Source: JAEUMG01 sp046349315
Lineage (GTDB): Bacteria > Pseudomonadota > Alphaproteobacteria > Rhizobiales > Aestuariivirgaceae
NCBI GenBank assembly: GCA_046349315.1
Contig: JAXMCQ010000016.1
Coordinates: 1 to 64,000, forward strand
Direction: 5' to 3'
DNA: 64,000 nucleotides
In this document: piece after piece, positions 25,571-34,217 of the stretch
Layout of the letters: every line of letters starts with the position of its first letter
Position numbering within the stretch: the first letter of the stretch is position 1
Made by a program: the position numbers and the translations under genes
Notes under the pieces: model-generated
Seen by the model: only the letters and a program-made list of their open reading frames with translations
Databases searched by the model: none
What the model was told of the DNA's origin: nothing

Positions 25571-26644
25571 ATGCTGAAGGCTGTCGGGGGCAACGGTCGG
25601 CCGCCGCGGGTAGGCATCATCGCCAATCCCGTGTCCGCGCGCGACATCAGGCGCGTGATCGCCAATGCCACAAGCCTTCAGATCACTGATCGCGCCAACA
25701 TCATCCTGCGCGTGCTCGCCTGTCTAAAGTCGTGTGGCGTTGATGAAGTGGTGATGATGCCGGAGACCGGCGGTGTCCGGTATCATGTGACGCGCGGCGT
25801 CGAGCGCTCGAAAAACCGCGGCGAAGAAGAGTTCCCGAACATCACCTACCTCAACATGCTGGTCACCGGATCGGCAGCTGACTCGGTCAACGCCGCACAA
25901 CTCATGCGTGAAGATGGCGTGTCGGCGATCGTTGTGCTGGGTGGTGACGGCACGCATCGGGCGGTCGTCACAGGCTGCGGCGGTGTTCCGATTGCCGGCA
26001 TATCGACCGGCACCAACAATGCCTTTCCGGACCATCGCGAGCCAACGATCACCGGCCTTGCCGTGGGGCTTGCCGTGACGGGCCGTATTCCATCTGAAAT
26101 TGCGCTGGCGCCTAACAAGAAGCTGGTCGTTGCTGTGAACGATGCGGAAGAAATCGCCCTTGTCGACGTCGCCTTTGTGACCGAGCGCTATATCGGCGCC
26201 CGCGCTTTGTGGCGCACGGAAACCTTCCGCGAATTATTCGTGACCTTTGCTGACCCCGAAGTGATCGGCATGTCGGCCATCGCCGGATTGCTGGAGCCGG
26301 TCGGCCGGCGCGAGCCGGGCGGGCTTCATGTCGAGCTTGCGGGTGAGGGTGAGGCTGCGGTGTCGCTCAATGTACCGATCGCGCCTGGAATGATGCGCCG
26401 GATCGATATTGCCGCGTGGCAGCGGTTCCTGCCTGGCGAGGTCGCTCAGCCTAAAATTGAGGCAGGCTCGGTCGCGCTCGACGGCGAACGCGAGGTCTCA
26501 TTCTCGGAACGGGACAAGGTGACCATTCGCATTGAGGAACACGCCTTCTACACCGTGGACGTCAGTGCCTGCATGCGCTACGCCGCGATGAACGGGCTGA
26601 TGCGCAGCGCAGCAACGCCACAGCCAGAAGTTTGGACTGTCTAA
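25571..26644 (+). CDS. acoX: AcoX-like ATP-NAD-kinase-family protein
   Basis: A 357-residue protein of the NAD-kinase-like superfamily. It has VGIIANPVSARDIRR at the N-terminus, the kinase motif IVVLGGDGTHRAVV (about 118-131) and GISTGTNNAFP, where NAD kinases have the NE/D loop. AcoX proteins accompany acetoin dehydrogenase genes, but their role remains unsettled. The ATG at 25571 has GGAGGGAGG 7 bp upstream and gives the normal family length; earlier ATGs at 25487 and 25547 lack this. It is the first gene of a tight acoXABC run (16-bp gap to acoA). Confidence 0.88.
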   Translation: MLKAVGGNGRPPRVGIIANPVSARDIRRVIANATSLQITDRANIILRVLACLKSCGVDEVVMMPETGGVRYHVTRGVERSKNRGEEEFPNITYLNMLVTGSAADSVNAAQLMREDGVSAIVVLGGDGTHRAVVTGCGGVPIAGISTGTNNAFPDHREPTITGLAVGLAVTGRIPSEIALAPNKKLVVAVNDAEEIALVDVAFVTERYIGARALWRTETFRELFVTFADPEVIGMSAIAGLLEPVGRREPGGLHVELAGEGEAAVSLNVPIAPGMMRRIDIAAWQRFLPGEVAQPKIEAGSVALDGEREVSFSERDKVTIRIEEHAFYTVDVSACMRYAAMNGLMRSAATPQPEVWTV

Positions 26645-26660
26645 TGGGAGAACAGGAAGC

Positions 26661-27644
26661 ATGGCCAAGAATCCGTTTCCGCTGAGCAAGGAGAAATTGC
26701 TCGACGCCTATCGCACGATGCGAACGATCCGCGAATTCGAGGAGCGTCTGCATACCGAATTCGCCAAGGGTGAAATTCCGGGCTTCGTGCACCTCTATGC
26801 GGGTGAGGAAGCTGCCGGTACTGGCATCATGATGCATCTCACCGACACGGATCGCATCGCCTCGACGCATCGCGGCCACGGCCATTGCATCGCCAAGGGC
26901 GTCGACGTGAAAAGCATGATGGCGGAAATCTACGGCAAGGCCGCCGGCTCCTGTCGCGGCAAGGGCGGTTCGATGCATATCGCCGATCTTTCCAAGGGTA
27001 TGATGGGTGCCAATGGCATTCTGGGTGCCGGTGCGCCGCTTGCCTGCGGTGCCGGTCTTGCCGCCAAATATCGCGGCGATGGCGGCGTCGGCATTTCCTT
27101 CGTCGGTGACGGCGCTTCGAACCAGGGCACGTTCCTCGAGAGCCTCAATCTCGCGGCGGTGTGGAACCTGCCGGTCATCTTCGTGGTCGAGAACAACGGC
27201 TATGCGGAATCAACGCATCGCGACTACGCCGTGGCCGTCGACTCTTACGTCGATCGCGCCGCGGGCTTCGGCCTGCCGGGCGTCACCGTCGATGGAACCG
27301 ATTTCTTCGCCGTCTATGAAACGGCGGGCGAAGTCATCAAGCGAGCCCGCGAGGGCGGCGGTCCGTCATTGCTTGAATGCAAAATGGTCCGCTTCTACGG
27401 CCATTTCGAAGGCGACCAGCAACTCTATCGCGGCAAGGGCGAGCTCGACGATATCCGCGCCAATCGCGACTGCATCAAATTGTTTTCAAGCCGTATCGTC
27501 GAAGCCGGCGTAGTAACTCCCGCCGAACTCGAAAAGATCGACAAGGAGGCCGCCGCGCTCATTGAGGAGGCAGCAGCCTTCGCCAAGTCGACACCGTCGC
27601 CGGCTCCGGCCGAGCTCTTGACCGACGTCTACGTTTCTTACTGA
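26661..27644 (+). CDS. acoA: acetoin/2-oxoacid dehydrogenase E1 alpha subunit
   Basis: A 327-residue thiamine-diphosphate enzyme subunit. The TPP motif runs from GISFVGDGASNQG (about 146-158) to VFVVENN-type IFVVENNGYAEST about 25 residues later. STHRGHGHCIAKG and KGGSMHIADLSKGMMGANGI are standard E1-alpha active-site loops. It binds TPP and decarboxylates or cleaves the substrate, passing the two-carbon unit to E2 lipoate. AGGAAG lies close before the ATG. acoX precedes it and acoB follows after 14 bp. A pyruvate-type E1 cannot be excluded by sequence alone; the acoX neighbour favours acetoin. Confidence 0.9.
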   Translation: MAKNPFPLSKEKLLDAYRTMRTIREFEERLHTEFAKGEIPGFVHLYAGEEAAGTGIMMHLTDTDRIASTHRGHGHCIAKGVDVKSMMAEIYGKAAGSCRGKGGSMHIADLSKGMMGANGILGAGAPLACGAGLAAKYRGDGGVGISFVGDGASNQGTFLESLNLAAVWNLPVIFVVENNGYAESTHRDYAVAVDSYVDRAAGFGLPGVTVDGTDFFAVYETAGEVIKRAREGGGPSLLECKMVRFYGHFEGDQQLYRGKGELDDIRANRDCIKLFSSRIVEAGVVTPAELEKIDKEAAALIEEAAAFAKSTPSPAPAELLTDVYVSY

Positions 27645-27658
27645 GGGGGAACAGGGAA

Positions 27659-28666
27659 ATGGCTCGCAAGCTAAGCATGCGCCAGGCAATCAACGAGGCG
27701 CTCGACCAGGAAATGGCCCGCGACCCCACCGTCTTCATCATGGGCGAGGACATCGCGGGTGGCCAGGGTGGCGAGGGCGAACTCGACGCCTGGGGCGGTC
27801 CGCTCGGTGTCACCAAGGGGCTCTATCACAAGCATCCCGGCCGCGTGCTCGACACGCCGCTTTCTGAGTCGGCCTTCGTCGGCGCGGCGATCGGCGCTGC
27901 CGCCTGCGGCATGCGCCCCGTCGCGGAATTGATGTTCCTCGACTTCATGGGCGTGTGCTTCGATCAGATATTCAACCAGGCCGCGAAGTTCAAATACATG
28001 TTCGGCGGCAAGGCCGAGACACCGGTCGTCATCCGCGCCATGGTCGGTGCGGGCTTCCGCGCGGCGGCACAGCATTCGCAAATGCTCACCCCGCTCTTCA
28101 CCCATATTCCTGGTCTAAAGGTCGTGTGTCCGTCGAACGCGTATGACGCCAAGGGCCTTTTGATCCAGTCGATCCGCGACAATGATCCGGTGATCTTCTG
28201 CGAGCATAAGAATCTCTACGGCGCCGAGACCGACGTTCCGGAAGAGTCCTATGCGATCCCGTTTGCCGAAGCGAATGTGGTGCGCGACGGCGACGACGTC
28301 ACCATCGTGGCCTATGGCCTCATGGTCCATCGCGCCATTGACGCCGCCGATGCCCTCGCCAAGAAGGGCGTCGAATGCGAGGTGATCGACTTGAGGACAC
28401 TCTCGCCGATCGACTGGGATACGGTGCTCGACAGCGTCGAACGCACCGGCCGCCTGGTGTGCGTCGACGAGGCCCATCCGCGTTGCTCGATCGCATCCGA
28501 TGTCTCCGCGAAAGTCGCGCAGGAAGCATTCAAGTCGCTCAAATCCGGAATCGGAATGGTGACCGCGCCGCATACACCGGTGCCATTCTCGGCGGCACTT
28601 GAAGACCTCTATATCCCGAGCGCGGCGCAGATTTCTGCCGCCGTCGAGCGAACCATGGGCAAGTGA
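27659..28666 (+). CDS. acoB: acetoin/2-oxoacid dehydrogenase E1 beta subunit
   Basis: A 335-residue partner of the E1 alpha subunit. It shows the transketolase-type pyrimidine-binding domain (FIMGEDIAGGQGGEGEL; DTPLSESAFVGAAIGAA) with the conserved Glu. The C-terminal transketolase domain (DGDDVTIVAYGLMVHRAIDAA; VIDLRTLSPIDWDTV) follows. The alpha-beta pair forms a heterotetramer with two TPP sites. It is closely packed with acoA (14-bp gap) and acoC (7-bp gap), so one transcript is expected. Confidence 0.92.
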   Translation: MARKLSMRQAINEALDQEMARDPTVFIMGEDIAGGQGGEGELDAWGGPLGVTKGLYHKHPGRVLDTPLSESAFVGAAIGAAACGMRPVAELMFLDFMGVCFDQIFNQAAKFKYMFGGKAETPVVIRAMVGAGFRAAAQHSQMLTPLFTHIPGLKVVCPSNAYDAKGLLIQSIRDNDPVIFCEHKNLYGAETDVPEESYAIPFAEANVVRDGDDVTIVAYGLMVHRAIDAADALAKKGVECEVIDLRTLSPIDWDTVLDSVERTGRLVCVDEAHPRCSIASDVSAKVAQEAFKSLKSGIGMVTAPHTPVPFSAALEDLYIPSAAQISAAVERTMGK

Positions 28667-28673
28667 GTGAGAG

Positions 28674-29789
28674 ATGACCGATAAGCGTATTGTTCCGATC
28701 GTCATGCCGAAATGGGGCCTCTCCATGAAGGAGGGGAAGCTAACAAGCTGGCTTATCTCTCCCGGTGCGGAGATAAAGCCCGGCGACTCCATCCTCGAAA
28801 TCGAGACCGACAAGATCGCCGGCTCCTTCGAGGCCCCGGACGGCGGGGTCTTGCGGCGCGCCGTCGGCGAGGTCGACGTGGTGTATCCGGTCAAGGCGCT
28901 TATCGGTGTCATCGCCGATCCCTCCGTTCCTGAAAGCGAGATCGACGAGTTCGTCTCGGGTTATGTGACTCCGCCGGCCGAAGAGGAAGGCGAAGCCCAA
29001 GCCGATGCGCCGCAATATGTCGACGTCGATGGCGGCAAGCTCCGCTACGCCAAGAAAGGGGAGGGCGCCGAAAACGTCATCCTCATTCACGGCTTCGGTG
29101 GCGATCTCGTGACCTGGATGTTCAACGTCGATGGCCTTGCCGAGGGTGCCACGACCTATGCGATCGACCTGCCGGGCCACGGCCAGTCGACCAAAAAAAT
29201 TGCCGATCCTACGGTCGCCGGGCTTGCGCGCACCGTCGTCTCCTTCATGGAGTCGCTTGGTATCGAAAAGGCGCATCTCGTTGGGCACTCGCTGGGCGGC
29301 GCCATCGCCATGGAGCTTGCCCGCTCCGCACCGGCCCGCGTCAAGTCATTGAGCCTTGTGGCGCCTGCGGGTCTCGGTCCCGAGATCAATATCGATTACA
29401 TCAATGGCTTCGTCGCCGCGAATTCACGGCGCGATCTGAAAGACCTGCTCGGCAAGCTCTTTGCCGACCAGAGCCTGGTCAGCCGCCAGATGATGGACGA
29501 GGTGCTGAAATACAAGCGCCTCGACGGTGTTGTGCCGGCGCTGCGCAGCCTGGCCGACGGCTTCGCGCCCGGCGGCAAGCAGAAGGACATTCTCTCTGGT
29601 TCTCTAAAGCCGGCTATTCCCGCACTGGTGATCTGGGGCAAGGAGGATCAAATCATCCCTGCCGCGCATGCGGCGAACGCCAAGGGCGCGCATGTCGAAA
29701 TCCTCGAAGGTGCGGGGCACATGCCGCATATGGAGAAGGCATCCAAGGTAACATCCCTCATCAAGGAGCAGGTCGCGGGGAAGAGCTGA
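28674..29789 (+). CDS. acoC: AcoC-type E2: lipoyl domain fused to an alpha/beta hydrolase
   Basis: A 371-residue E2-like protein. Residues 5-85 are a lipoyl domain (MPKWGLSMKEGKL; lipoylation site EIETDKI with Lys47). Residues 115-370 are an alpha/beta hydrolase fold instead of the classical acyltransferase domain: HGFGG oxyanion loop, nucleophile GHSLGG, Asp in IWGKEDQ and His in GAGHMPH. This fusion is typical of acetoin dehydrogenase AcoC, supporting the aco naming. No E3 (dihydrolipoamide dehydrogenase) gene follows, so E3 must come from elsewhere in the genome. Confidence 0.92.
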   Translation: MTDKRIVPIVMPKWGLSMKEGKLTSWLISPGAEIKPGDSILEIETDKIAGSFEAPDGGVLRRAVGEVDVVYPVKALIGVIADPSVPESEIDEFVSGYVTPPAEEEGEAQADAPQYVDVDGGKLRYAKKGEGAENVILIHGFGGDLVTWMFNVDGLAEGATTYAIDLPGHGQSTKKIADPTVAGLARTVVSFMESLGIEKAHLVGHSLGGAIAMELARSAPARVKSLSLVAPAGLGPEINIDYINGFVAANSRRDLKDLLGKLFADQSLVSRQMMDEVLKYKRLDGVVPALRSLADGFAPGGKQKDILSGSLKPAIPALVIWGKEDQIIPAAHAANAKGAHVEILEGAGHMPHMEKASKVTSLIKEQVAGKS

Positions 29790-29910
29790 GGCGTTTCCCG
29801 TTCACGTTGTAGAATTTGCGCCTATAGGTAGCAATCGATTCTAGACCCCGTTTAACCGGTTCGTTTTTCACTGTTTGTTCTCAGGCTACCCCCCTAGCTG
29901 CGGCTCCCGT

Positions 29911-29931
29911 GGAGGCCCTGTAGCGGCCTCC
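29911..29931. repeat. stem-loop in the convergent gap after acoC
   Basis: GGAGGCC (29911-29917) and GGCCTCC (29925-29931) form a perfect 7-bp stem with a CTGTAGC loop, inside the 211-bp gap between acoC and the convergent Tm-1-like gene. No T-run follows on either strand. It may be a bidirectional transcript end. The rest of the gap shows no coding or RNA gene that I can support. Confidence 0.4.
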
Positions 29932-30000
29932 TGTGGCCGTTCTGGAGGCATCCTGGCTAGGGGCGGTTCCCTATCTGTACCGAGGTCTTCCAGCGGGCAT

Positions 30001-31203
30001 TCAGACAATCTCGTCGAAGGCCGAGACCAGCGCATCGGCGAAGTTGGGGTCGTTGATTTCGAGGTCCAGTGACACGAGTTTGCGATTGGCCGTCGGTTTG
30101 AACGTCGCCTCGATCGCGCCGAATAGGGCTTGATCCGCGACCGGGTCGTGAAAGGGCTTGCCCGGCACATCGATGAGCGACACGCCCTTGCGCGGCAATA
30201 GGAAGCGCACCGGGCCCTCCATCAGGTTGAGCCGTTCCGCGATCCATGTGCCCATTCGCGCATTTTCTTCAGGCGTCGTTCGCATGAGCGTCACATGCGG
30301 CCCGTGCACATAGAGATTGCGTTCCGCGTAGTGCGCAGGAACCGTGTTCTTCGCCGCGAAATTCACCATGTCCAGCGCGCCGACCGAGCCGACATAGGGC
30401 GTCTTCGTTCGGATGATGGCGCCAAGCCGATCCTCGCCAGCCGAAAGAATGCCGCCCATCAGGAGGTCGGCGATTTCCGTGGTCGTGATGTCGAGCACGC
30501 CGACAAACGCGCCGGACTCGATCAACTTCTCGAAGGATTGCCCGCCGGTGCCGGTTGCATGAAAGACGAGACAGTCATACCGGCCTTCGAGCTGTTTTGT
30601 CACCATCTGCACACATGGCGTCGTCACGCCGAACATGGTGAGGCCGATCGCCGGCCGCGCACTCGCCCGCGGGGGCAGAGCGAATTTCATCATCCCGGCC
30701 AAGGCATGCGCGGCATTGGCGAGAACCTGTTCCGATATCCGGTTCAATCCCTGAACGTCGGTGACGGGATACATCATGCAGATATCGGCCGGTCCGACAT
30801 AGGGCGCGACATTGCCGGAGGCGAGTGTGGAGACCATGAGCTTCGGCAGGCCGATGGGCAATGCGCGCATCGCGGGTGTGGCGAGCGACGTGCCGCCGGA
30901 GCCGCCGGCCGAAATGAGGCCGCCAAGATCGGGCCGCGTCTGAACGAAATGCGCAAATGCCTCGCCCATGGCGATGATGGCGCTGCCCCGATCGCCCGTG
31001 AATACGGCGGTGCGTCCATCGGGATGATGATCGGCGACCGTCTCGGCGGAAATATCTGCGCCTTCGCCCTTGCCCGAGGTCGAGAGGTCGACGGTCAGAA
31101 CCGGAATGCCCTGCGCGGCGATGCGATCGCGCAGGTAGTCGTGTTCGGCGCGCTTCGTGTCATACGTGCCCGCAACATAGGCGACCGAGCGCGCTCGCGG
31201 CAT
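30001..31203 (-). CDS. Tm-1-like ATP-binding domain protein (UPF0261)
   Basis: A 400-residue two-domain protein of the UPF0261/Tm-1 family. It begins ARSVAYVAGTYDTKRAEHDYLRDRI and contains GGSGGTSLATPAMRALPIGLPK and STLASGNVAPYVG (about 90-135). A C-terminal half follows with FHATGTGGQSFEKLIESG. The family is named after the tomato Tm-1 resistance protein, whose N-terminal domain it resembles; the bacterial role is unclear. GGGAGG lies 5 bp before the ATG at 31203. It is the last gene of the leftward PotADBC-like run and starts 2 bp after the permease stop. Confidence 0.85.
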   Translation of the reverse strand: MPRARSVAYVAGTYDTKRAEHDYLRDRIAAQGIPVLTVDLSTSGKGEGADISAETVADHHPDGRTAVFTGDRGSAIIAMGEAFAHFVQTRPDLGGLISAGGSGGTSLATPAMRALPIGLPKLMVSTLASGNVAPYVGPADICMMYPVTDVQGLNRISEQVLANAAHALAGMMKFALPPRASARPAIGLTMFGVTTPCVQMVTKQLEGRYDCLVFHATGTGGQSFEKLIESGAFVGVLDITTTEIADLLMGGILSAGEDRLGAIIRTKTPYVGSVGALDMVNFAAKNTVPAHYAERNLYVHGPHVTLMRTTPEENARMGTWIAERLNLMEGPVRFLLPRKGVSLIDVPGKPFHDPVADQALFGAIEATFKPTANRKLVSLDLEINDPNFADALVSAFDEIV

Positions 31204-31204
31204 C

Positions 31205-32029
31205 TCAGCCTCCCGCACGGGCACGCCGCTGTTTGCGGTCGCGCATGATGAATTGGGCGATGATGAGCAGCGTGAACGAGGTCATGAGCACGATCGTGCC
31301 GATGGCGTTGATCTCGGGCGTCACCCCGCGCCGGATCGAGGAATAGACATAGATCGGCAACGTGATGTCTGAACCCGCCACGAAGAAGGCTATGACGAAA
31401 TCTTCAAACGAGAAGGTGAAAGCGAGGAGGGCGCCTGCGATGATGCCGGGCAGCAGCAATGGCAGAACCACTTGGCGGAAGGTTCCGATCGGCGTTGCGT
31501 ACAGATCCTCGGACGCCTCGACAAGGCTTCGGTCCATGCCGGCAAGCCTGGCGCGCACGATCAGGCAGACGACGGCGATGTTGAAAAGCACATGCGCCGC
31601 GATGACCGTCCACATGCTCATCTGGAAGCGGAATGCCAAAATCGCCTCGACAAACGGATTGATGATGTCGAACAGCGTGACGAAGGCGACGAGCGTCGCA
31701 ATGCCGATCACCACGCTCGGCACCATGATCGCGATATAGATCAACCCGTCAAAGACATTGCGCCAGAAACCCGAGACGCGCTGCAGGCCAAGCGCCGCCA
31801 AGGTGCCGATGATGCAGGAGACCACGGCTGTCGTGCCGGCGACGATAATGCTCGTGATGAGCGCCTCGACGATCAATGGATTGGACAGGGCCTTGCCATA
31901 CCATTGCGTGGAAAAGCCCTGCCAATCCATGGCATAGCGCCCGGAGTTAAAGGAATAGATGACGATGATCGCGATCGGCGCGTACAGAAAAATGTAGATG
32001 AAGCCGACATAGAGGCGCAGCGTCTTCAT
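31205..32029 (-). CDS. spermidine/putrescine-type ABC permease (PotC-like)
   Basis: A 274-residue inner-membrane permease with about six hydrophobic helices. The cytoplasmic EAA loop is LVEASEDLYATPIGTFRQVVLP (about residues 165-185), where it contacts the ATPase. The true start is the ATG at 32029, overlapping the PotB-like gene by 4 bp; the open frame further upstream is only a shadow of that gene. With the PotB-like partner it forms the pore for a polyamine or similar cationic solute; the substrate is inferred from family only. Confidence 0.9.
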   Translation of the reverse strand: MKTLRLYVGFIYIFLYAPIAIIVIYSFNSGRYAMDWQGFSTQWYGKALSNPLIVEALITSIIVAGTTAVVSCIIGTLAALGLQRVSGFWRNVFDGLIYIAIMVPSVVIGIATLVAFVTLFDIINPFVEAILAFRFQMSMWTVIAAHVLFNIAVVCLIVRARLAGMDRSLVEASEDLYATPIGTFRQVVLPLLLPGIIAGALLAFTFSFEDFVIAFFVAGSDITLPIYVYSSIRRGVTPEINAIGTIVLMTSFTLLIIAQFIMRDRKQRRARAGG

Positions 32030-32904
32030 ACCACCGCCTCCTGCCTGAGATTGGACTGCCGCAGCACGAAGCGCATGTAGAGAAAGATGGCGACGAACAT
32101 GATCGCGCATAGCGCCAGCGACAGCGCCGCGCCGAACGGCCAGTTGCGCGACTGCAGAAAGAGGTCGACCAATGCATTGCCGATAAAGAAAACTTTTCCG
32201 CCGCCGAGGAACTGCGGCAGGATGTAGTCGCCCATCAAAAGAATGAACACCAGCATCGAGCCGGTCGCGACGCCCGGCAGCGACATCGGCAATGTCACTT
32301 GCAGGAAGCTGCGCCACGGCGTGGCGCCAAGATCGGCGGAAGCCTCGAGCAATCGCTTGTCGAGCTTTTCGAGGCTGACATAGATCGGCGGCACCATCAG
32401 CGGCAGGAAGCCGTAAACCGCGCCGATCAGCACGGCATAGGGCGTGTTGATCAGGCGCAGGTCGGTAATGCCGATCAAGGCGAACCAAGAGGGGATGCCC
32501 TTGGATCCGAGGATGAGGATCCACGCGTAGTAACGCAGGAGCTGGCTCGTCCAGAACGGCGCCATGACCAGCACGAGAAGTGCCAAGCGCCAGCGCGGGT
32601 CGACCTTCACGGCCAGGAAATAGGCGATCGGATAGGCGGCGACGGCGGTGAGAAGAGTAGCGAGTGGGGCAAGCGTCAATGTGTTGAGGATCGCTTTTCC
32701 GCGCGCCGGCAGGTTCAGGTAGTTGTCAAAGGTGAAAGCCGGCGAATAGCCGCCCGCCGGCGCCCGCTCGCCGAAGCTGTAAACAATGATAACGATGAGC
32801 GGCAGGATCAGCAGGAAGAAGAAGAATAGCCCGGCCGGTGCCAGCAAAGCCGTCGTGACAAGGCCTGATCGCTGTTTCACGGTGTTCACGCCATAGGGCT
32901 CCAC
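32026..32904 (-). CDS. spermidine/putrescine-type ABC permease (PotB-like)
   Basis: A 292-residue membrane permease with a first helix at LVTTALLAPAGLFFFFLLI and further helices. The EAA motif is LLEASADLGATPWRSFLQVTLP (about 190-211). It is coupled by 4 bp to the PotC-like gene. The start could be the ATG at 32904 or an internal GTG shortly after; both precede the first helix. A gap with REP-like palindromes separates it from the binding-protein gene upstream. Confidence 0.88.
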   Translation of the reverse strand: MEPYGVNTVKQRSGLVTTALLAPAGLFFFFLLILPLIVIIVYSFGERAPAGGYSPAFTFDNYLNLPARGKAILNTLTLAPLATLLTAVAAYPIAYFLAVKVDPRWRLALLVLVMAPFWTSQLLRYYAWILILGSKGIPSWFALIGITDLRLINTPYAVLIGAVYGFLPLMVPPIYVSLEKLDKRLLEASADLGATPWRSFLQVTLPMSLPGVATGSMLVFILLMGDYILPQFLGGGKVFFIGNALVDLFLQSRNWPFGAALSLALCAIMFVAIFLYMRFVLRQSNLRQEAVV

Positions 32905-32910
32905 CCCTTG

Positions 32911-32998
32911 CCGTCACCCCAGCGAAAGCTGGGGTCCCCTGAAGCGCCGCAGCGACGGCAATGGCTCAAGGGATGCCAGCTTTCGCTGGCATGACGGC
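32911..32998. repeat. REP-like inverted pair in the importer operon
   Basis: Two related 28-bp palindromic units face each other: 32911-32938, with core CCCCAGCGAAAGCTGGGG, and 32971-32998, whose complement has core TGCCAGCGAAAGCTGGCA. Both share the flank CCGTCA and differ only in compensating stem bases. This is the architecture of rhizobial intergenic palindromes or BIME pairs. It lies between the binding-protein stop and the PotB-like start and could tune expression of the permeases. Confidence 0.7.
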
Positions 32999-33040
32999 GG
33001 AGGCAGTCAGGAGCAGGCGTACCCAAGAACGTGTCTGTTC

Positions 33041-34183
33041 TTAAGCCGCCTTGAAGCGCGCCATGATCTCGGCCCGTTGCGGGCTGGTCAGCGTCGCCGC
33101 TGCGCCGAATTCGAGCGGCGCCAACGCTTCTGCGGCGGGATAGAGGATGGGATTGTTCATGATCTCCTTCGGCAACAGCTTGTTGGTGCGGGAGTCGGTT
33201 GACGGTGCTCCATGCGCCAGGATCTCCTTGGCGTTGATCTCTGGCGTCAGGATGTAGTCGATGAACGCGTAGGCGGCATCGCGGTTCGGCGCTCCCTTGG
33301 GGATCGCATAATGGTCGGTCCAGATTTCGCCGCCCTCCTTGCCGAGCACGTACTGCATCTCGGGAATATCGCGATGCAATTGAGCCGCGTCGTTCGTCCA
33401 GCACATCGCCATCCAGGCATCGCCATTGCGCATCGATGGCTGGTAGTCGGAATTGATGCCAAACAGATGCGGCTTTACCGCGAGCAGCAGCTTTTCGGCA
33501 TCCGCCATCTCTTTCTCATCGAGAGAATTGAAGGAGTAGCCGAAATACTTGAGCGCGTTGCCGATGGTTGTGAGCTGGTAGTCATGCACCATCACGCGGC
33601 CGCTGAGCGGGCCTTGCGCGAGATCGTGAAATTCCTTCCAGCTGGTAGGATTCTGAGGCGCGCTCTTGGTATTGACGATGAAGCCGGTGGTGCCCCAATC
33701 CTTCGGCACCGCATAGGTCACGCCGTCTATGGTGCCAGGCCCCAGGAAGCGTGGGTCCTGCGCGGAGGCGTCGTAGCTCGGCATCAGTTTGAGATCGAGC
33801 GGCTCGATAAGACCAAGATCCTTATAGGTTGAGATTGTGTAGTTGGTCGGGACGAACACATCCCAGCCGGTTCCGCCCGCCTGGAGCTTGGCCAGCATTT
33901 CCTCGTTGGAGCCGAATACCGAGACATTGATCGGCACGCCGGTCTGCTTGGTGAAGTTGTCGTAGTTCTCCTGCGACCAGTAATTGGGCCAGGTGGTAAG
34001 GTTCAAAGTACCGGAGAGGCCTGCGTAAGCCTTGCGCGGCTTCAGGCCCGGCATTGCGGTGGAAAGAACGGCGGTGGCGAGTCCGAGCCCGGTCACGCCC
34101 AGGAAGTGCCGGCGTGTCACCGAGCCCTTCTGGTAACGCCGCAGTTCCTCGAGGAACTTCTTGGCCGAAATTGTATCAGTCAT
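33041..34183 (-). CDS. spermidine/putrescine-type ABC substrate-binding protein (PotD-like)
   Basis: A 380-residue periplasmic binding protein. The N-terminus carries a twin-arginine signal (SVTRRHFLGVTGLGLATAV, cleavage near AYA at about residue 54), so it is probably exported folded by Tat. The mature part starts LNLTTWPNYWSQENYDNF, the standard PotD opening, and has VFGSNEEMLAKLQAG and VPTNYTISTY. Two ATGs adjoin (34186 and 34183); GGGAGG spacing favours the second. It lies between the ATPase and permease genes of one leftward run. Confidence 0.9.
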   Translation of the reverse strand: MTDTISAKKFLEELRRYQKGSVTRRHFLGVTGLGLATAVLSTAMPGLKPRKAYAGLSGTLNLTTWPNYWSQENYDNFTKQTGVPINVSVFGSNEEMLAKLQAGGTGWDVFVPTNYTISTYKDLGLIEPLDLKLMPSYDASAQDPRFLGPGTIDGVTYAVPKDWGTTGFIVNTKSAPQNPTSWKEFHDLAQGPLSGRVMVHDYQLTTIGNALKYFGYSFNSLDEKEMADAEKLLLAVKPHLFGINSDYQPSMRNGDAWMAMCWTNDAAQLHRDIPEMQYVLGKEGGEIWTDHYAIPKGAPNRDAAYAFIDYILTPEINAKEILAHGAPSTDSRTNKLLPKEIMNNPILYPAAEALAPLEFGAAATLTSPQRAEIMARFKAA

Positions 34184-34217
34184 CATAACCTCCCTAACTT
34201 GGGCGCTTCCTGCGCCC

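Noticed and set aside
29790..30000. Possible tRNA or tmRNA remnant in the gap after acoC
   Set aside because: Some stretches look structured, but no acceptor stem, anticodon arm or T-loop could be assembled.
32030..32524. N-terminal extension of the PotC-like permease
   Set aside because: These codons are an alternate frame of the PotB-like gene; the membrane protein begins at 32029.
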